A stretch of DNA of 64,000 nucleotides, taken from contig CP060226.1 of NCBI GenBank assembly GCA_023898505.1, forward strand, positions 930,001 through 994,000. Reading direction: 5' to 3'. Shown in pieces: positions 10,401 through 23,491 of the stretch. The notes below the pieces were generated by a model. That model did not search any database. It was given only the letters and a program-made list of their open reading frames with translations, and had not been told where the DNA came from. The stretch is from Candidatus Peribacteria bacterium. GTDB taxonomy: Bacteria > Patescibacteriota > Gracilibacteria > BD1-5 > UBA6164. Numbering within the stretch: the stretch's first letter is position 1; each line of letters begins with the position of its first letter. Made by a program: the position numbers and the translations under genes.

Positions 10401-13400
10401 TAGTAACGGAAATCCTGTACGACTTGATAATACGAGTAAGGTCAATTTTCGTCTGACTCGTCTCGAGGTACCAGATCAAAGTGGAAACTTTTCTGTTGTG
10501 TATGATGCTTCCAATCCTGAGATAAATTCATCTGCGGATTTAGAGGCAGCAAAAAAGTACCTCAACTTTACCGATCTCGATGTACAAGTGGCTGGAGGAG
10601 AGGCAGCGATTTCATTTTCAGCGAAAAATTATGATGTCAATGCTTCATTTCAAGCCTCTCTCAGGATATCTGATCAGAGTGACGCAGTCCGTATCTCCCT
10701 TGATTCAGATATCATCTCTCTCCAGATTCGTGGAGATAATCTCTTCACCTCTATGACAAAGCTCATATTTGGAGATACGGGGATTTCTCAGGAAGTAGCT
10801 GTCCAGTCTATTACGGCAGCAAATACGCCAAATGTATTTTTAGTTGATAGTCATAGGCAAAGTGTTGATGCGGTAAATACTCTTATTCGTAATAGTGCTT
10901 CTTCTTCGGAGGTATGAGTATTGTCACTTGAAAATATTTCTAAAGCCGGGGTGTCACTTCCACTGGAATACCCCCTCACTCTCAAACTCTATACCGATGC
11001 TGATATACTTGAAGATACCAGAATAGTAACATCTCAAGAGCTTACTCGTTTTATCCCCCTCTATCGTCTGTCAAAGGCGGGAGAGTATCGCTTAGTCGTA
11101 GAAGATGCGAGCGGATTCTCTACAGAGAAGCGTATTATCGTAGAGCCAGATGCTCCTCATCATCTTGCGACTACACTTTGAGCCAGTGTGATGCAAACAG
11201 GAGGAAATATTACTACAAACATCGTGACGATCTTTGATCAGTATGATAATCCAGTAACAGGACAATACTTTACTCTCAAACTCTCTCTTGACGATGATAT
11301 CTTGAGTTTTAAAGAAAATAATTCCCAGGAACTTGAATTGACAACATTTGAAGGATATCGTGCCTTTCAGCTTCAAAGCGGCAATGATACTGGAGAGCTT
11401 GAGTTTAGCGCTGAACTCATAGAAAATGGAAGAACGCTTCTTACTCAAACACTTCCGATAGAAGTACTTCAGTCGATACAGGTTGATCTTGAGATTCCTA
11501 CAAATATGCAAGTAGGATATCGTAATTATACTCTTCCTATTACTCTCAAGGATGCAAGCGGAAATATACTTTCCGACCTTTCTTCTCGAGTGTATTTCGG
11601 GCTCAACTCACTGTATGGGAAAACAACATCTCCGTATTTTGATATCACAAACGGAAGAGGAGAGATACAGTTCCAAACCGCCAATGTAGCCCTTCAGTCT
11701 ATCCCTGTGACGCTTCAGATAGAAGGGTTTTCAGCGTCTATCTCAAGACAAATTTCAATACTTCCAGAAACAGCACTCTATCTGGATATGTCTCTTTCCA
11801 AAAGCAAAATAGAGGCAAGCCCAACAGATACTTCCTATGTGACGATTGAGCTCAAAGATCGTTATGGAAACAAGGTGTATACTGATAATACTACCCAATT
11901 AACATTTACCATACCAGAGGCATATCGTGATATCCTCACTGTGGAAAGAGCAGTACAGACAGTATCTGGATGAAAAACACAATTTAAACTTTCAGGAACC
12001 GTATTTCCTGGACTTGCACACTTTAAGATTTCAAGTAGTCCAGATATCTGAAACAATGAGCTTCAAATTCCTGGTCAGGCTCCGTTTCCGAAATCGGATC
12101 TTCAAATACCACTTCTGAAAAACGCAGGAAGACTGACGACATTTGGTCGTAGCTTTTTTGAAGAAGTTTCGACTTCAGAATACCGCTTCAAGATACCAAC
12201 ACTTGATGCACTGAAGAGTCATGGAGATTTTCTTAGGCTCCCTGTAAGTGCTCAAAATGATCTCATAGATTTGTGGAACGCAAATAATACGCTTGTAATT
12301 CATGGGATTTGAGAGCAGGCAGGTTCGATAGAAAGTTTTTATTTTTGGGATAAGGAGTCTGTATTTGGTAAGAAGTATAATAGTATCTATAGTGTGCTCT
12401 TAGGGGGACCATATGGAGATATCTCAAAACAAAATTATCTCTGAGGAGCACTCTTGTATGATAGAGATAACCGTAGCCTTGCAGTGACGAGTTTACTCAA
12501 TGATCCGTATCGTTTTGACGATGTAGTGGATGTAAATGCGCATGGACATCTCTCTGTACTCCAACCAACAACAGATATGACGCAGGATATCGGACTGACT
12601 CCATATATCGATGCTCTCGGAAATATCGTGGTTGATGTGTACAATGATGCTTTGAGTACGTATATCGGAAAAGTATACTATCATGTGGGAAGTGCAGTAA
12701 ATGTACAAAGTTGTTCTCTTGATACTTCTCTTGCCAGTTGTCTTGGTTCGATCGATAGAACACAAATTATCTTACAGACGGTAGATACTGATGTCAGGAT
12801 AGAAAAACAAGGCACAATATATCAACTTAAAAATAGTCTCGGGAATACTCTCGTTCAGGTATCTGAAAGTGGTCAGATTACACAGGTTGGAAATGTCTAT
12901 CTAGAGGTATCTTCAGATACAAATGCTTCCTATCAAGTATTTGATATCAAGCAAGGAGACATTACTCTGGCTCATCTCGTATTTCAGTACCAGGATCCAC
13001 AATTCTCATTTACAAAAGATGGTGAGAGAATTCAAAACCTCCTACAAAACACTTCAAATAGTATTATTGTCTCTCTTTTTACGAATGGATACTCACTCAG
13101 AGAAAGTTATGATGTCAGTGGTGAAGGAAGAAGAATTTTTTATAGAGATCCATTTTCTACCGCATTTCAATTAAAAGATTTTGCCTCAAGTGATGCTTCT
13201 CCGATAGAAAACTTTGCTACCGAGAGAGGGATTGGTTGGTCATGAGAAAATACAGCACTCCTGGCTTTTGCTGAGGGGCAAAGTGTCGGAGAATCTACTC
13301 AAAGAGAACAAAGCCATAGTCTCATCAATCTTGGAGACCCCGTGGTGAGCCTCGGGAAAAGGAAGATCTCACTTCCTCGAACTCCACTCCCTCGTTCGTT

Positions 13401-16400
13401 TGATAAAACGATAGGAAAACAAATCTCTGAAAATAAAGACGTACAGACCTATAGCGTCTTTGACTACAATGATGACGCATCACCTGATGTCTTGTTTGTC
13501 TATAGAGACGGATATGTCGGATTGCTCGAAAATGACGGGCAAGGAAATCTGAGTTCCGAAGGACACTTGGCACATATCGTCGATGTATGAAATCCAAAAT
13601 TATTACAGGCAGGAGATTTTAGCGGGGATGGGTATGAGGATATATTTTTTGTAAATAGTGCTGGGAAACCATTTCTCTTAAATAATCATGTAAAGGATTT
13701 TCGTAGGCAAGATATAGGTCCACAATTTGAGCTTGGAGGAAGGATTATCCAATCCAAGGTGTATGATATGGATGCAGATGGGAAAGATGATATCGTTACC
13801 CTCGATGATAGTGGGGAGATTCATATATTTTATGGATGAGGAAATGCAATCACTCCAAGTTTTACAAAAGAACGTATTGCTTCTGGGTATGGACTCGCTC
13901 TTTCTTCTACTCCTCGAAACGATGGAGGGCTTATATATTTTAGTGGAGTTCCTCAGCTGAATGATGAAACAGATACGAGTGAGTTATTAGCAAGTAATGA
14001 AGTATTTCAAGATCGTATACGAAGTGGAAATAGTGCCAATGCTGATCTGTTTCAGGATAGCTTGGTAGATAGATTTATTTTTGAACGAGTACCATATGGT
14101 ACCGAGGTGCTTTCAGCTCCGAGTGATGCTATTTGAGGATCAAGTGATCCTGAAGTTCAGGCATCTATCGATGTATCCAAAGAAAGCCTTGATACTTTTC
14201 TCGCACAGTTTGGAGACAATGTATCTGTCCCAAGTATCCAAGATGAGGCTCAGACTACTTTCATAAAGAGCGAGTATAGTGAATTACTTGGACTAAAAGT
14301 AGAAAAAATATTTGAAGATATAAATGGGGGGACACTCCAGTCAGGAGATACTATTGGTGTTCGTATCCGTCTTATCAATGAAAGTGGAGTTCGTATTCGA
14401 GACCTTGCATATATCGAGTCCATTGATAGTGTGTTTACCTTGCAATCAGGTACTATACAGTGACCAGATGGTTTTATGGTTCATAATGCTTTAAATACTG
14501 GAAATTTCCTTGTGAACGGCATAGAGCTAGCTCCAGGAGAAACCAAAGAAATTCGTTACCAAGCAAAAGTATTGCCGATAAAGTATGGATTTTTAGATGT
14601 TGGGCTTTTTGAATCAGGGGAACTTGGAGATGATATCTTTGGAGATGTGATTTTTAAAACAGAAGGAAAAAGCTGTGCACAGGCGGTAGATATCTTCCGT
14701 TCTATTGGTGCTCGAAACTACAGTGAAGTAGATCAAACAGATACCTGTACAGATGGAGGAACAATACCAAGTGATATCACGGATAAGTTTTCAGATGATG
14801 ATGCCAATGGAGTTCCTGACTATATCGATCGACTTGTAAATGCAAATCAGGATACGATTGATAATTATGCAGAAACAGAACTGGATAATCTCCAACAGGA
14901 TGATGATAGTGATGGACTTCCAAACTTTGATGACGATACTCCAAACTTTAACAATGAGTCCAGCAATTTTATGTCTTCGCTTTGAATGTCTGATGATGAT
15001 ATTGACGAGATATCTGCCGGAATTGATCATATGATTGCAGGATTTGGCTGTGGTTTCTGAGGGGGGTCGTGTTTGGCGATGCCAATGAACTGGGCGCCCT
15101 TAGCTCCATGAAGCGATCCGACAGTGTTTTGATTTCCAATTGGTGATGGTCTGAGAGTAGATGAGGGGTATCCGATTTTCTCTGCTCTTACTTGGAAGAA
15201 TTTTTGAAGTCCTATTGGATGTATTCCAGTTTTTCATCCTTTGAGTCAAGATAGTATTGGCTGTGTGGGAAGTGGAGCTGGGTGAGCGCTTGGTACTACA
15301 AACCCTACAAACTATGTCCGTCTGTATGTTACGCCAACTATTACGGGAGCTGTTGGATTTGCTGCCTGTTTTAGTGGTCCTGTAGCTATTACAGGAGAGA
15401 TCCCTCCTGCAGGACTTCGTCCACTTTTTCCTGGAGGAAATTGTGTTGTTGCTGCGGTCCCATTTCTTGGGTGTTCTGGTGATGGATCAGATGGAAATCC
15501 GAGGGAATTAGGGGTATATGATAGCTCTGGTGCTTATGGCCTTATCAACGGAAATTGTAGTGATCCTGTGACAACAGATCGTCTTTCAAATAGATTAAAT
15601 CTTGATTTCATTCGTGATTATCTCGCATATAAGTCTTCTGGAAGTAGGAAGTCTCCTTCTCTCCAAGAAAGTTTTTCAGATGCATTTTCTCGAGTTGCGA
15701 GAGGCGCTGGGTCACAAAATGCATTTGTTAATGAGCCGCTTATTTCCATGGATGGTGGAGGAGATAATAATTTTGCTGTTGAGCTTGATACTTCTGGTCT
15801 AGAAAATGGAGATTTTTCAGATGTTATTAAATTTAAACTGGATAGAACCTGGCCGTTTCCAGACTTCCTTATGAATTGGGTGACAAGACAACTTGAAGAA
15901 ATCGTGACAAAACTTACTGATTTCCCAACTTTGTTTGTCATCCTTCCTGATTTTTCTGGTCTTTTTGATAATCCTTGGGGAAAATTTGCGGATGACCTAA
16001 AAAAGGCATACGATACAGGGGCAGGTGAGAGACTCCAAGAAGAAGCATCTCTTCAATGAGAAATCGATGGTTTGGAAGCAAGTCGTGCTGGGATGAACTG
16101 TGATGGAGACAACCAGATTGCTTGTCTGAAGGCAGATCTTGAAATCTCAAAATTAAAAGGAAAAAAAGATTTAGGAGGACACCAAACGATTTCAGGAATA
16201 CGAAGCGCTTATGAATTTTTGAGTAATATGCCACTTGTTGCTATTGAACCACAAACTGTACCAGTAAATGTGCCTTGGGTAACAGGAGAAAGTATCGACA
16301 AAGCGAAACTTGATTTTGAGCGTACTCGTCAGCAGTGGATAGATGAAATCGATCGAGCGAAAGAAAGTTGGAGTTTCGGGCAGACCTGTGAACCAGATGA

Positions 16401-19400
16401 TACACAATGTGCTGAAAGAAATGCTATCTCAGAAAGGTTTGTGCTTGATGCAGAAAGGCTTATCAGGGCGATTGATAGAAATATAGAAATACTTAACGAG
16501 TATAAGAACTTCCCGCATGAGCTCAATAAACTTCTCAATATTAAGCAAGTCCGGCTAGAACAGATACTCTGTAATATTGATGCCATTTCTCAGTTTATGG
16601 GGGGATGGATTACAGAAAATGGAAAGCGCTTTAAATCATGGATAGAACTTATTGTCCTCATCAAAGCTTTACTCAAATCTTGGCAATTACTCATTGACAT
16701 CTTTGTTGATTATGATGCGGAGTGTCATACCTGTAAAAACGAGAGAAACGACCTGATGAAGTATCAATTTAAACTTATCAGTATGATTATTCCGGATATT
16801 CCAATCGTTCGTTTTCCGAAGTGGCCAGATATTATTTTGGATCTTCACAATATCCGTGCCGGATTAACGGTCTATCTGCCAGAGTTTGATTTCAATGTGC
16901 GTCCGATTGTATTTCCAACACTCCCAGAGTTACATCTCCCAGAATTACCAGGTGCTGGTTTACAACTCCCACAAATCCCAACATTACCACAATTTAAATT
17001 ACCAGAGCTTCCCGACCTCCCATCACTTCCGATGATTGAGCTCCCAAACCTCCCACCACCACCAAAACTTCCAAAATTGTTTTCTGGCTTTGAAATGATT
17101 GTAAATATTGCAAAACTCATCACGAAGGCCATGTGTATCCTGCAATCTTCACCGTTTGTTCCAGAAGCGAGAGCAGGAGACCAGATTGCATTTATTACGG
17201 AAAGACAGGGGTACCTACCACTTGATTTCTTGGATCTCAGTCTCCCACAATTTTCATTTCCATTTATCGATGCCATTAAGGTAACGAGCTACGTAAACTT
17301 TGAATTTGAAACTGATTTCCTTGTAGAGATGGCACGTAATTCTGTCGAACCGGTCAATACTTTTGGAAATAATATCCATAATGCCTTCCAATTACATCTC
17401 CAAGATTTAGATTTTAGAGACGCGGTTCCAACCCAGGTTGAGGTGCAGATTCAAGAAGATGGTGAGACAGATACAAGTATCGGATACATGCCAGTACAAC
17501 CAGAAATGAATTTTAGTGCTGGGGTGATGAACTTACTTGTTAAGGGAGTCTACTATATGCAAGATGTATGGGAAGAAAGAGTAGAAAATAGAGAATTTAT
17601 CGCAATGGTAAATACTGCGCTTTCAAATGCATCAATTACTTCAGATCCAAGATATGATGAGCTTCGTCATGTTTGGGAAGACGTGTCGCTTAATACATAC
17701 AGTAAAGAACAAGAACTGATTGATACGCTACAAAAAGACTCGTTTAATAAATTTGAAACACTGAAGTCTATCGTAGAGGGGGAGATACAGGAGGTAAAAC
17801 AACTCCAGACAACCGGAGTCTCTCTTCTCAAAACTTCACCAATTACGTCTATCAGCTATGATGCAGATACTCAACTACAGATGTATACAGATCGCTTAGA
17901 ACCATTTGCCAGAAAAGCAAAAGACTCAGCACTTGCGCTTTATGCGGGGAAACAAGACCTAGAAGTACAGGCATTGCAAGAAGAAGGAAAAAAACTCGTA
18001 GCTCACGCAAATAGAGTATTTGCCCCACACGGAGATGTAGCGATTCCTCAAAATCTTTTGGCAGATACTCGCTCTGCCGCCGTACCATCTCAAAGTACCT
18101 GTAGTAGTACGAGTAACGATAGCGTAGCGTTTAAGTATGAAGGGCTCTATGTACTTGAGGGAGAACAAAACTATAGACTTTTTGATTATACGGATAATCT
18201 CAGGGGGGATGAAGAAATGACTCGTGCAGATATGGATAATGACGGGGATGAAGAAGTGATATATATGGTGGATGGGAAAGTATTTATGAAAGAAAATTTA
18301 GAAAATACTCTCGTAGTATCCCATATCTCTCTAGCTCCACTCAAGGTGGATAGTGATGATAATCGTTTTCTAAATGGAGACGTGTTTTATGAGGCCATTA
18401 ATGGTTTTGAAGAAACCTCTCAAGATAACGAGAGTATCAATGTTGGATTTCAGGCAATTTCTCGAGATATACCAGAGCAGTACCGCATGGAGTTCTACTC
18501 AATTGTTGATGCGAGTAGGTTTGGAGAGGATATCAACTATGTTCCCGCTGGAATTGATACAACCATTATTGATGCGATACCAGAACAAGAGTTAGATAGT
18601 GGTGTATCTGATGCCTATACTCTTTCTGCTCCACCAGTATATATCGACGCGGCAGGAGATGCTCTTGGGTCTTTAAAACTCGAAGCTCCTGTGCTCTTTG
18701 ATATCCAGTCGGATATTGCTCTTGGGAATATCGTCAATATTTCTCGAGGAACAAAAATATATGCAGGAGATGCAGGAGTACAGATTCGTTATCTCCGTAC
18801 TGATGGAGAAGAAGAATTACGAGCGTTTATTCCAAGGAATTCGGCGATTCATTTTCCAGAAAATGTACAAATCATTGCAATAGCAGGAAGTGCGTATGTT
18901 TCTCGAGGGACAACACAGGTATTTAGTGGTGAAACTATTCGCCAGATGATTGGGAAACCATTGTTTCCAGGTGCCAAGATAACTCGTAGTGGTGATATCG
19001 ATGATTCTGTAGTCGGGGCTTATGTCGAACTACAGTATGCTGATGGTACTCAGAGTAGTTTGGATTTTAGGGAAGTAGAACATTATGAACTCTATGATCT
19101 GTGATTTACGGCAGAGGACTATCTATTAAAATTAGATATTGCCAATGATTATTATTATGCGACGCTTCGTAGTTTTTATGATGGAGTCTTTTCTACCCAA
19201 ACAAGACAGATATTGTTGGCTCCACAGAGAGAAGCGGATCTGTATGGCCCAGATATTCGTTATAGCGAGACGATACGAGTTCCAGTATACCAGACAAAAG
19301 AAGTAGATTTTACTGATTTTGTCTTTGAAGACAGTGGTCTCAGAAATATAGCAGACCTCTACTTTGATATGAATATTTCAGAAGATAGTGATGGCGACGG

Positions 19401-20298
19401 TATTGCCAACAATGACAGAGATATGGAACAGGTAGTTGCAACGGTCACTCCTATAAAAGTAGCGGCAACGTTTGGTCCCTATACCGAACTTATAGATAGA
19501 GACATCCAAGTATATATAGAGGATGCCAATAATAATATTGGTACGAAGCAGTTAAAGTTTCAGGTATATGCGCCAACACCACAGATTAGCAACTATGATT
19601 TGGAGGAGGGAGTATTTGGAAATATTAATGAAACACTTGATGATGAGCCGGTAAGATTGTACCGTTATAGAGGGGGGGTAATTTCTAAAATTCAGACAGG
19701 TACGTGAGGGACTGAGGTGCTTACAGAAGGAGGAGAATATATATTCTCTCCGACGGAAACTTCCAGTGGTTTGGTGCTGACTCGTGATGGTATCCCAGCA
19801 CTCCGTATTGAAGAAGAAACAGGACTCATAGAAGTACTTGATCCGCTGCTCCGTATTCATAGTTATAGTTCAAGTGATGTGGGAAATGATAGTGCCTTCC
19901 CAAAAATAAGTGTACAGTTGGCAAATGGGCAAGAAGTGTACTATCAGTATCTAGAGTTACAGCATATGCCGATATCAGTACTTACAGACTTTGCTTTGAG
20001 AGATGCTCCCGGGATATATATGCTCTTTTCTGATACCACAAATTATAATTACTATGAGATTCCAAATGGTGCAAGCTATAATCCTGGAAGTATTGTTATC
20101 TACAGAAATACAGATGTTCAGAAAGGGCCTCTCTTTATTATTCATCCAGATGGTCGTATAGATACAGCAAATGACTTTTATGATATCGAATACATTACTG
20201 TCGGAGATACCATGGGATTTGCACTTAAGGATAGAAACTTTAATCGAGAAGTCGCTCGCGTACTGTATGATGTATCATCGAGTTTTGTAATGCAATAA
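7429..20298 (+). CDS. Giant secreted multidomain surface protein (4,289 residues)
   Basis: A single frame of 12,870 nt, ended by TAA at 20296-20298, when about 26 in-frame TGAs are read as Gly. I checked each break and found only TGA. A signal peptide occupies residues about 1-36 (hydrophobic SFFLIFFLLVSVTL, cleavage near AEA). Further features: a calcium-loop-like DVNKNGVSDCLE near residue 950; repeated Ig-like beta segments at about 960-1560 (DQYDNPVTGQY, DRYGNKVYTDN); FG-GAP/VCBS-like repeats at about 2000-2180 (DFSGDGYEDIFFV, DMDADGKDDIVTL); thrombospondin-3-like Asp loops near 2456, 2492 and 3985; a Gly/Cys-rich stretch at about 2540-2710; a Pro-Leu-rich segment at about 3159-3218; and another Asp-rich repeat near 3602. 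No C-terminal anchor is seen. The next gene, a pilin-like protein, begins 18 nt downstream. A role in attachment to a host cell is inference; no exact family is recognised. Confidence 0.85.
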
Positions 20299-20315
20299 TT
20301 CTTAACCTTTTGCAA

Positions 20316-21500
20316 ATGATGAGGAAAAATACACCCGGATTTACTATCGTAGAGCTACTTGTAGTAGCAACCATCATTGCCATACTTTCTACTATTGGTT
20401 TTTTTACCTATACGGACTACCTGCTGGAAGTACGAGATACCAGTCGTATCGCACAACTCGATAAGATTAGATCGGGACTTCAAAGCTATGCGACATCAAA
20501 AAAACTTCCCTATCCAGATGACTATGTGACTATTCAAGCAAATGGTACGGATATAGGATATCAGGGATATGCGGGACAAGATGTGCTGGATTTTGTAAAA
20601 CTCCAAGAAGGGGGAAAAGACCCGCTGGATAAAGAGTACTATACCTACTATGTCAATGCAAAGAGGACTACGTTTCAGCTCATGGCATATCTCGAAGAGA
20701 GCACGAATCTATCTTCATTTCTTCCTCAAGCATCTGCTGCTGGAGTTGACTATAGTGGCCGTGTTGTAAAAGTTACGGGTCTTCCGCTCGGGACACTTAC
20801 AGAATCTGGAACACAAACTCCTGTACAAGAAATAAGTACTATTGTTGCTGCTTGACTCTTAGATATAGGTACCACAACAGATTCTTATGTAGCTCATCTC
20901 AAAGATAGTTCTTCTATTTCTGGGACCGGTGGTTCACTTGTTGCAAGTATATCAAATGCGAGCTGTAAAAGAATTAAGGACTTATGACTCAGCACGGGAG
21001 ATGGGGGATATACGATCAACCCAGATGGATCTCAAGATTATCAAGTGTACTGCGATATGACAACGGATGGTGGTGGATGGACCCTCTTTGCCTATCATGA
21101 GGATAATCATGGCTCTAAAACCGAGACTACACCAGTAATTCCTGGTACTTTCTGATTTCTATCGCCCACTTTATGGAAATTATTGAAAGATAATTATAGT
21201 CATGGTTTAATGTTTAAAGATGAGCATGGTAATATATCAAAGATGTTAAAAACCAATTTAGAGCTGGCAAATTGTGATACATTGAAAGATAATTTTAGTT
21301 CTAGTATTTTATGGCTCAATGAAGATTCTGGGTGTGATACCTCGGGAGGGGATTATACTATGATAAATATGCGAGAAGATACTTGAGGGCATGAAGCAGC
21401 ACTGTATCAACAATCAACAATGAAGTTTGATGTATGGCCCTACATTCATCAGGGGTATAGTTATGATGAACAAGATGAGTTATATTATTTTATAAAATAA
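20316..21500 (+). CDS. Type IV pilin-like protein with C-terminal fibrinogen-like domain
   Basis: 394 residues with four TGA codons read as Gly (the first at 20853). The start at 20316 gives MMRKNTPGFTIVELLVVATI, a class III prepilin leader: cleavage after Gly, then Phe and Glu at mature +1 and +5. The hydrophobic N-terminal helix and a pseudopilin-like region follow to about residue 180. The second half matches the fibrinogen C-terminal pattern: SCKRIKDLG, then DYQVYCDMTTDGGGWTLF and two more Cys residues. Known: fibrinogen-related domains bind glycans or proteins, and type IV pilins assemble into fibres. The fusion therefore suggests a pilus-borne adhesin; this is inferred. It is co-directional with the giant surface protein, 18 nt apart. 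Confidence 0.85.
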
Positions 21501-21534
21501 AAAAAATACTCCCAGATATCTGGGAGTATTTTTT
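21501..21534. terminator. Bidirectional terminator between the pilin gene and typA
   Basis: AATACTCCCAGA and TCTGGGAGTATT form a 12-bp stem with a TA centre, bounded by A and T runs. Confidence 0.9.
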
Positions 21535-23338
21535 ATGCTTGCTTTTTATGTTTCTTTCTTTCATTTTCTGTGAGATACTTCTTTCTCAAACGAATGGATT
21601 CTGGTGTCACTTCAACATATTCATCCGAACCGATGTAATCAATCGCTTCTTCTAGAGTCATAAGTTTTGGTGGAGTAAGTTTCAATGCTTCATCAGAACC
21701 AGACGCACGTACATTGGTAAGCTGTTTATTTTTACATGGGTTTACGGCGAGATCTCCTCCTTTTAAATGTTCTCATATAATCATCCCTTCATAGACTTCA
21801 GTTGCGGCCTCTACGAAAAGAGGACCACGTTCTTGAAGTTTCCAGAGGCTGTATGCCATGGTTCCTCATTTTTCTGCGGAAATCATTGACCCTACTTCAC
21901 GTTTTTCAATTGGTCCTTTGTATGGAGCGTATTCTTCAAAGGCACTAGATAATAGTCCTTCTCCTTTTGTAAGGGTCGTAAACTCTGATTTAAATCCAAG
22001 AAGTCCGCGAGTAGGAACTCTAAATTCCAGTGAAGTAACCCCATTTTCATCGATCATATTGGTCATCTCTCCTTTTCTTTTCCCAAGCTCAGCGATGATA
22101 GAACCAGCACTTTCTGATGGAACAGAAATGGTTACTTTTTCAACTGGTTCTAACTTTTGTCCATTTTCTTCATGCATGATAACTACTGGTGCTCAAACTT
22201 GAAGTTCGTATCCTTCACGACGCATGGTTTCGATAAGTACAGACAAGTGAAGTTCACCTCTTCCAGCTACTTCATAGTTGTCTCCTGAATCAAAGTCGAT
22301 TTTAAGTCCAACATTGGTTTCTAGTTCTTTTTCTAGTCTATCACGGATTTGGCGAGATGTGACAAATTTTCCTTCTCTTCCAGCAAATGGGGAGTTATTT
22401 ACGAGAAACTCCATCTTGAGTGTTGGAGAGTCGATGGTAATCGCAGGCATCGGTTCTGATCCAGCTATGGAACTTACTGTTTCTCCTACGAAGATATCTG
22501 GTATCCCGGCAATAGTTACGATGTCTCCTGCAAGAGCTTCCTGAGCCTTTACTTTTTCAAGTCCTTGATTTGTAAGTATTTCTGTGATTTTTCCTTTTCT
22601 TTCTGTACCATCATTGTCTGAAATATAGACTTCTTGTCCCACTTTTACTTTTCCTTGGTAAATTCTTCCGATTCCAAGTCTTCCAAGGAAGTTGTCGTAT
22701 CCAAGATTGGCGATCTGCATCTTAAATGGTGCATTGACATCGTTTTTTGCATGTTCTACTTTTTCCATGATAAAGTCGAGAAGTGGTGTGATGTCCTTTT
22801 GTTCTGGATTTTCATCGGTCCAGGCAAGACCATCTCTCGCAATCGCATAAATCGGTTCATAGAGGTGGTTACACTGGTCTTCATTTGCCCCAAGTTGTAC
22901 AAACAGGTCAAAGAGTTGTTCTACTACCCATTCTGCTCTTGCAGACGGTTTATCCATCTTGTTGATCACGATAATAGGATGCAATCCAAGCTCAAGAGAT
23001 TTTTTCAGTACAAATTTTGTTTGAGGCATTGGTCCTTCGTAGGCGTCAACGACAAGACACACACTATCCACGGTTCTGAGGACACGTTCTACCTCACTTC
23101 CGAAGTCCGCATGTCCCGGAGTATCGACGATATTGATTTTATTTCCTTTGTAGGTGATTCCTGTGTTTTTTGAGTAGATGGTGATACCACGCTCTTGTTC
23201 TTGGGCATTTGAATCCATGGCACGTTCTTGAAGCCCGATACGAGTATCGAAATTGTCGTCAGCTTTTAAGAGTTCGTCTACGAGGGTTGTTTTTCCGTGA
23301 TCTACGTGGGCAATTATCGCAATATTTCTAAAAGACAT
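21533..23338 (-). CDS. typA: Ribosome-associated GTPase TypA/BipA
   Basis: 601 residues, the normal TypA length, with three in-frame TGA codons near the C-terminal third. It carries all translational-GTPase motifs: P-loop AHVDHGKTTL at residues 10-19, switch RGITI, G3 DTPGHADF and G4 NKMD. Domain II, the EF-G-like domains III/V (RGELHLSVLIETMRREGYELQV, RVPTRGLLGFKSEF) and the TypA-specific C-terminus follow. Known role: GTP hydrolysis on the 70S ribosome, affecting assembly and stress or cold adaptation. Its stop lies just inside the terminator shared with the convergent pilin gene. A strong candidate promoter lies at 23419-23446. Confidence 0.96.
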
Positions 23339-23418
23339 ACAAGAAAGTTAATAACTAAGAACGAATAGTGAACAATGAAAAAATGTGAAATTTTCCTATT
23401 ATTGTATACGTCGGCGGG

Positions 23419-23446
23419 ATTATATAAATAAAATAGAAGAAGTAAA
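23419..23446 (-). promoter_or_regulatory. Candidate promoter of typA
   Basis: On the minus strand TTTACT, 16-bp spacer, then consensus TATAAT, about 80 nt upstream of the start codon. Confidence 0.65.
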
Positions 23447-23491
23447 GGGAAAAAACAGAAAGTATTGACAAGTAAGCATATATATAGAAAA

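Noticed and set aside
7429..20298. A row of about 15 separate small secreted proteins
   Set aside because: Every break is a TGA in one unchanged frame and the pieces lack starts or signals of their own; reading TGA as Gly gives one gene.
22634..23173. 179-codon + strand ORF
   Set aside because: It lies wholly antisense to the typA GTPase domain; no homology or start signal.
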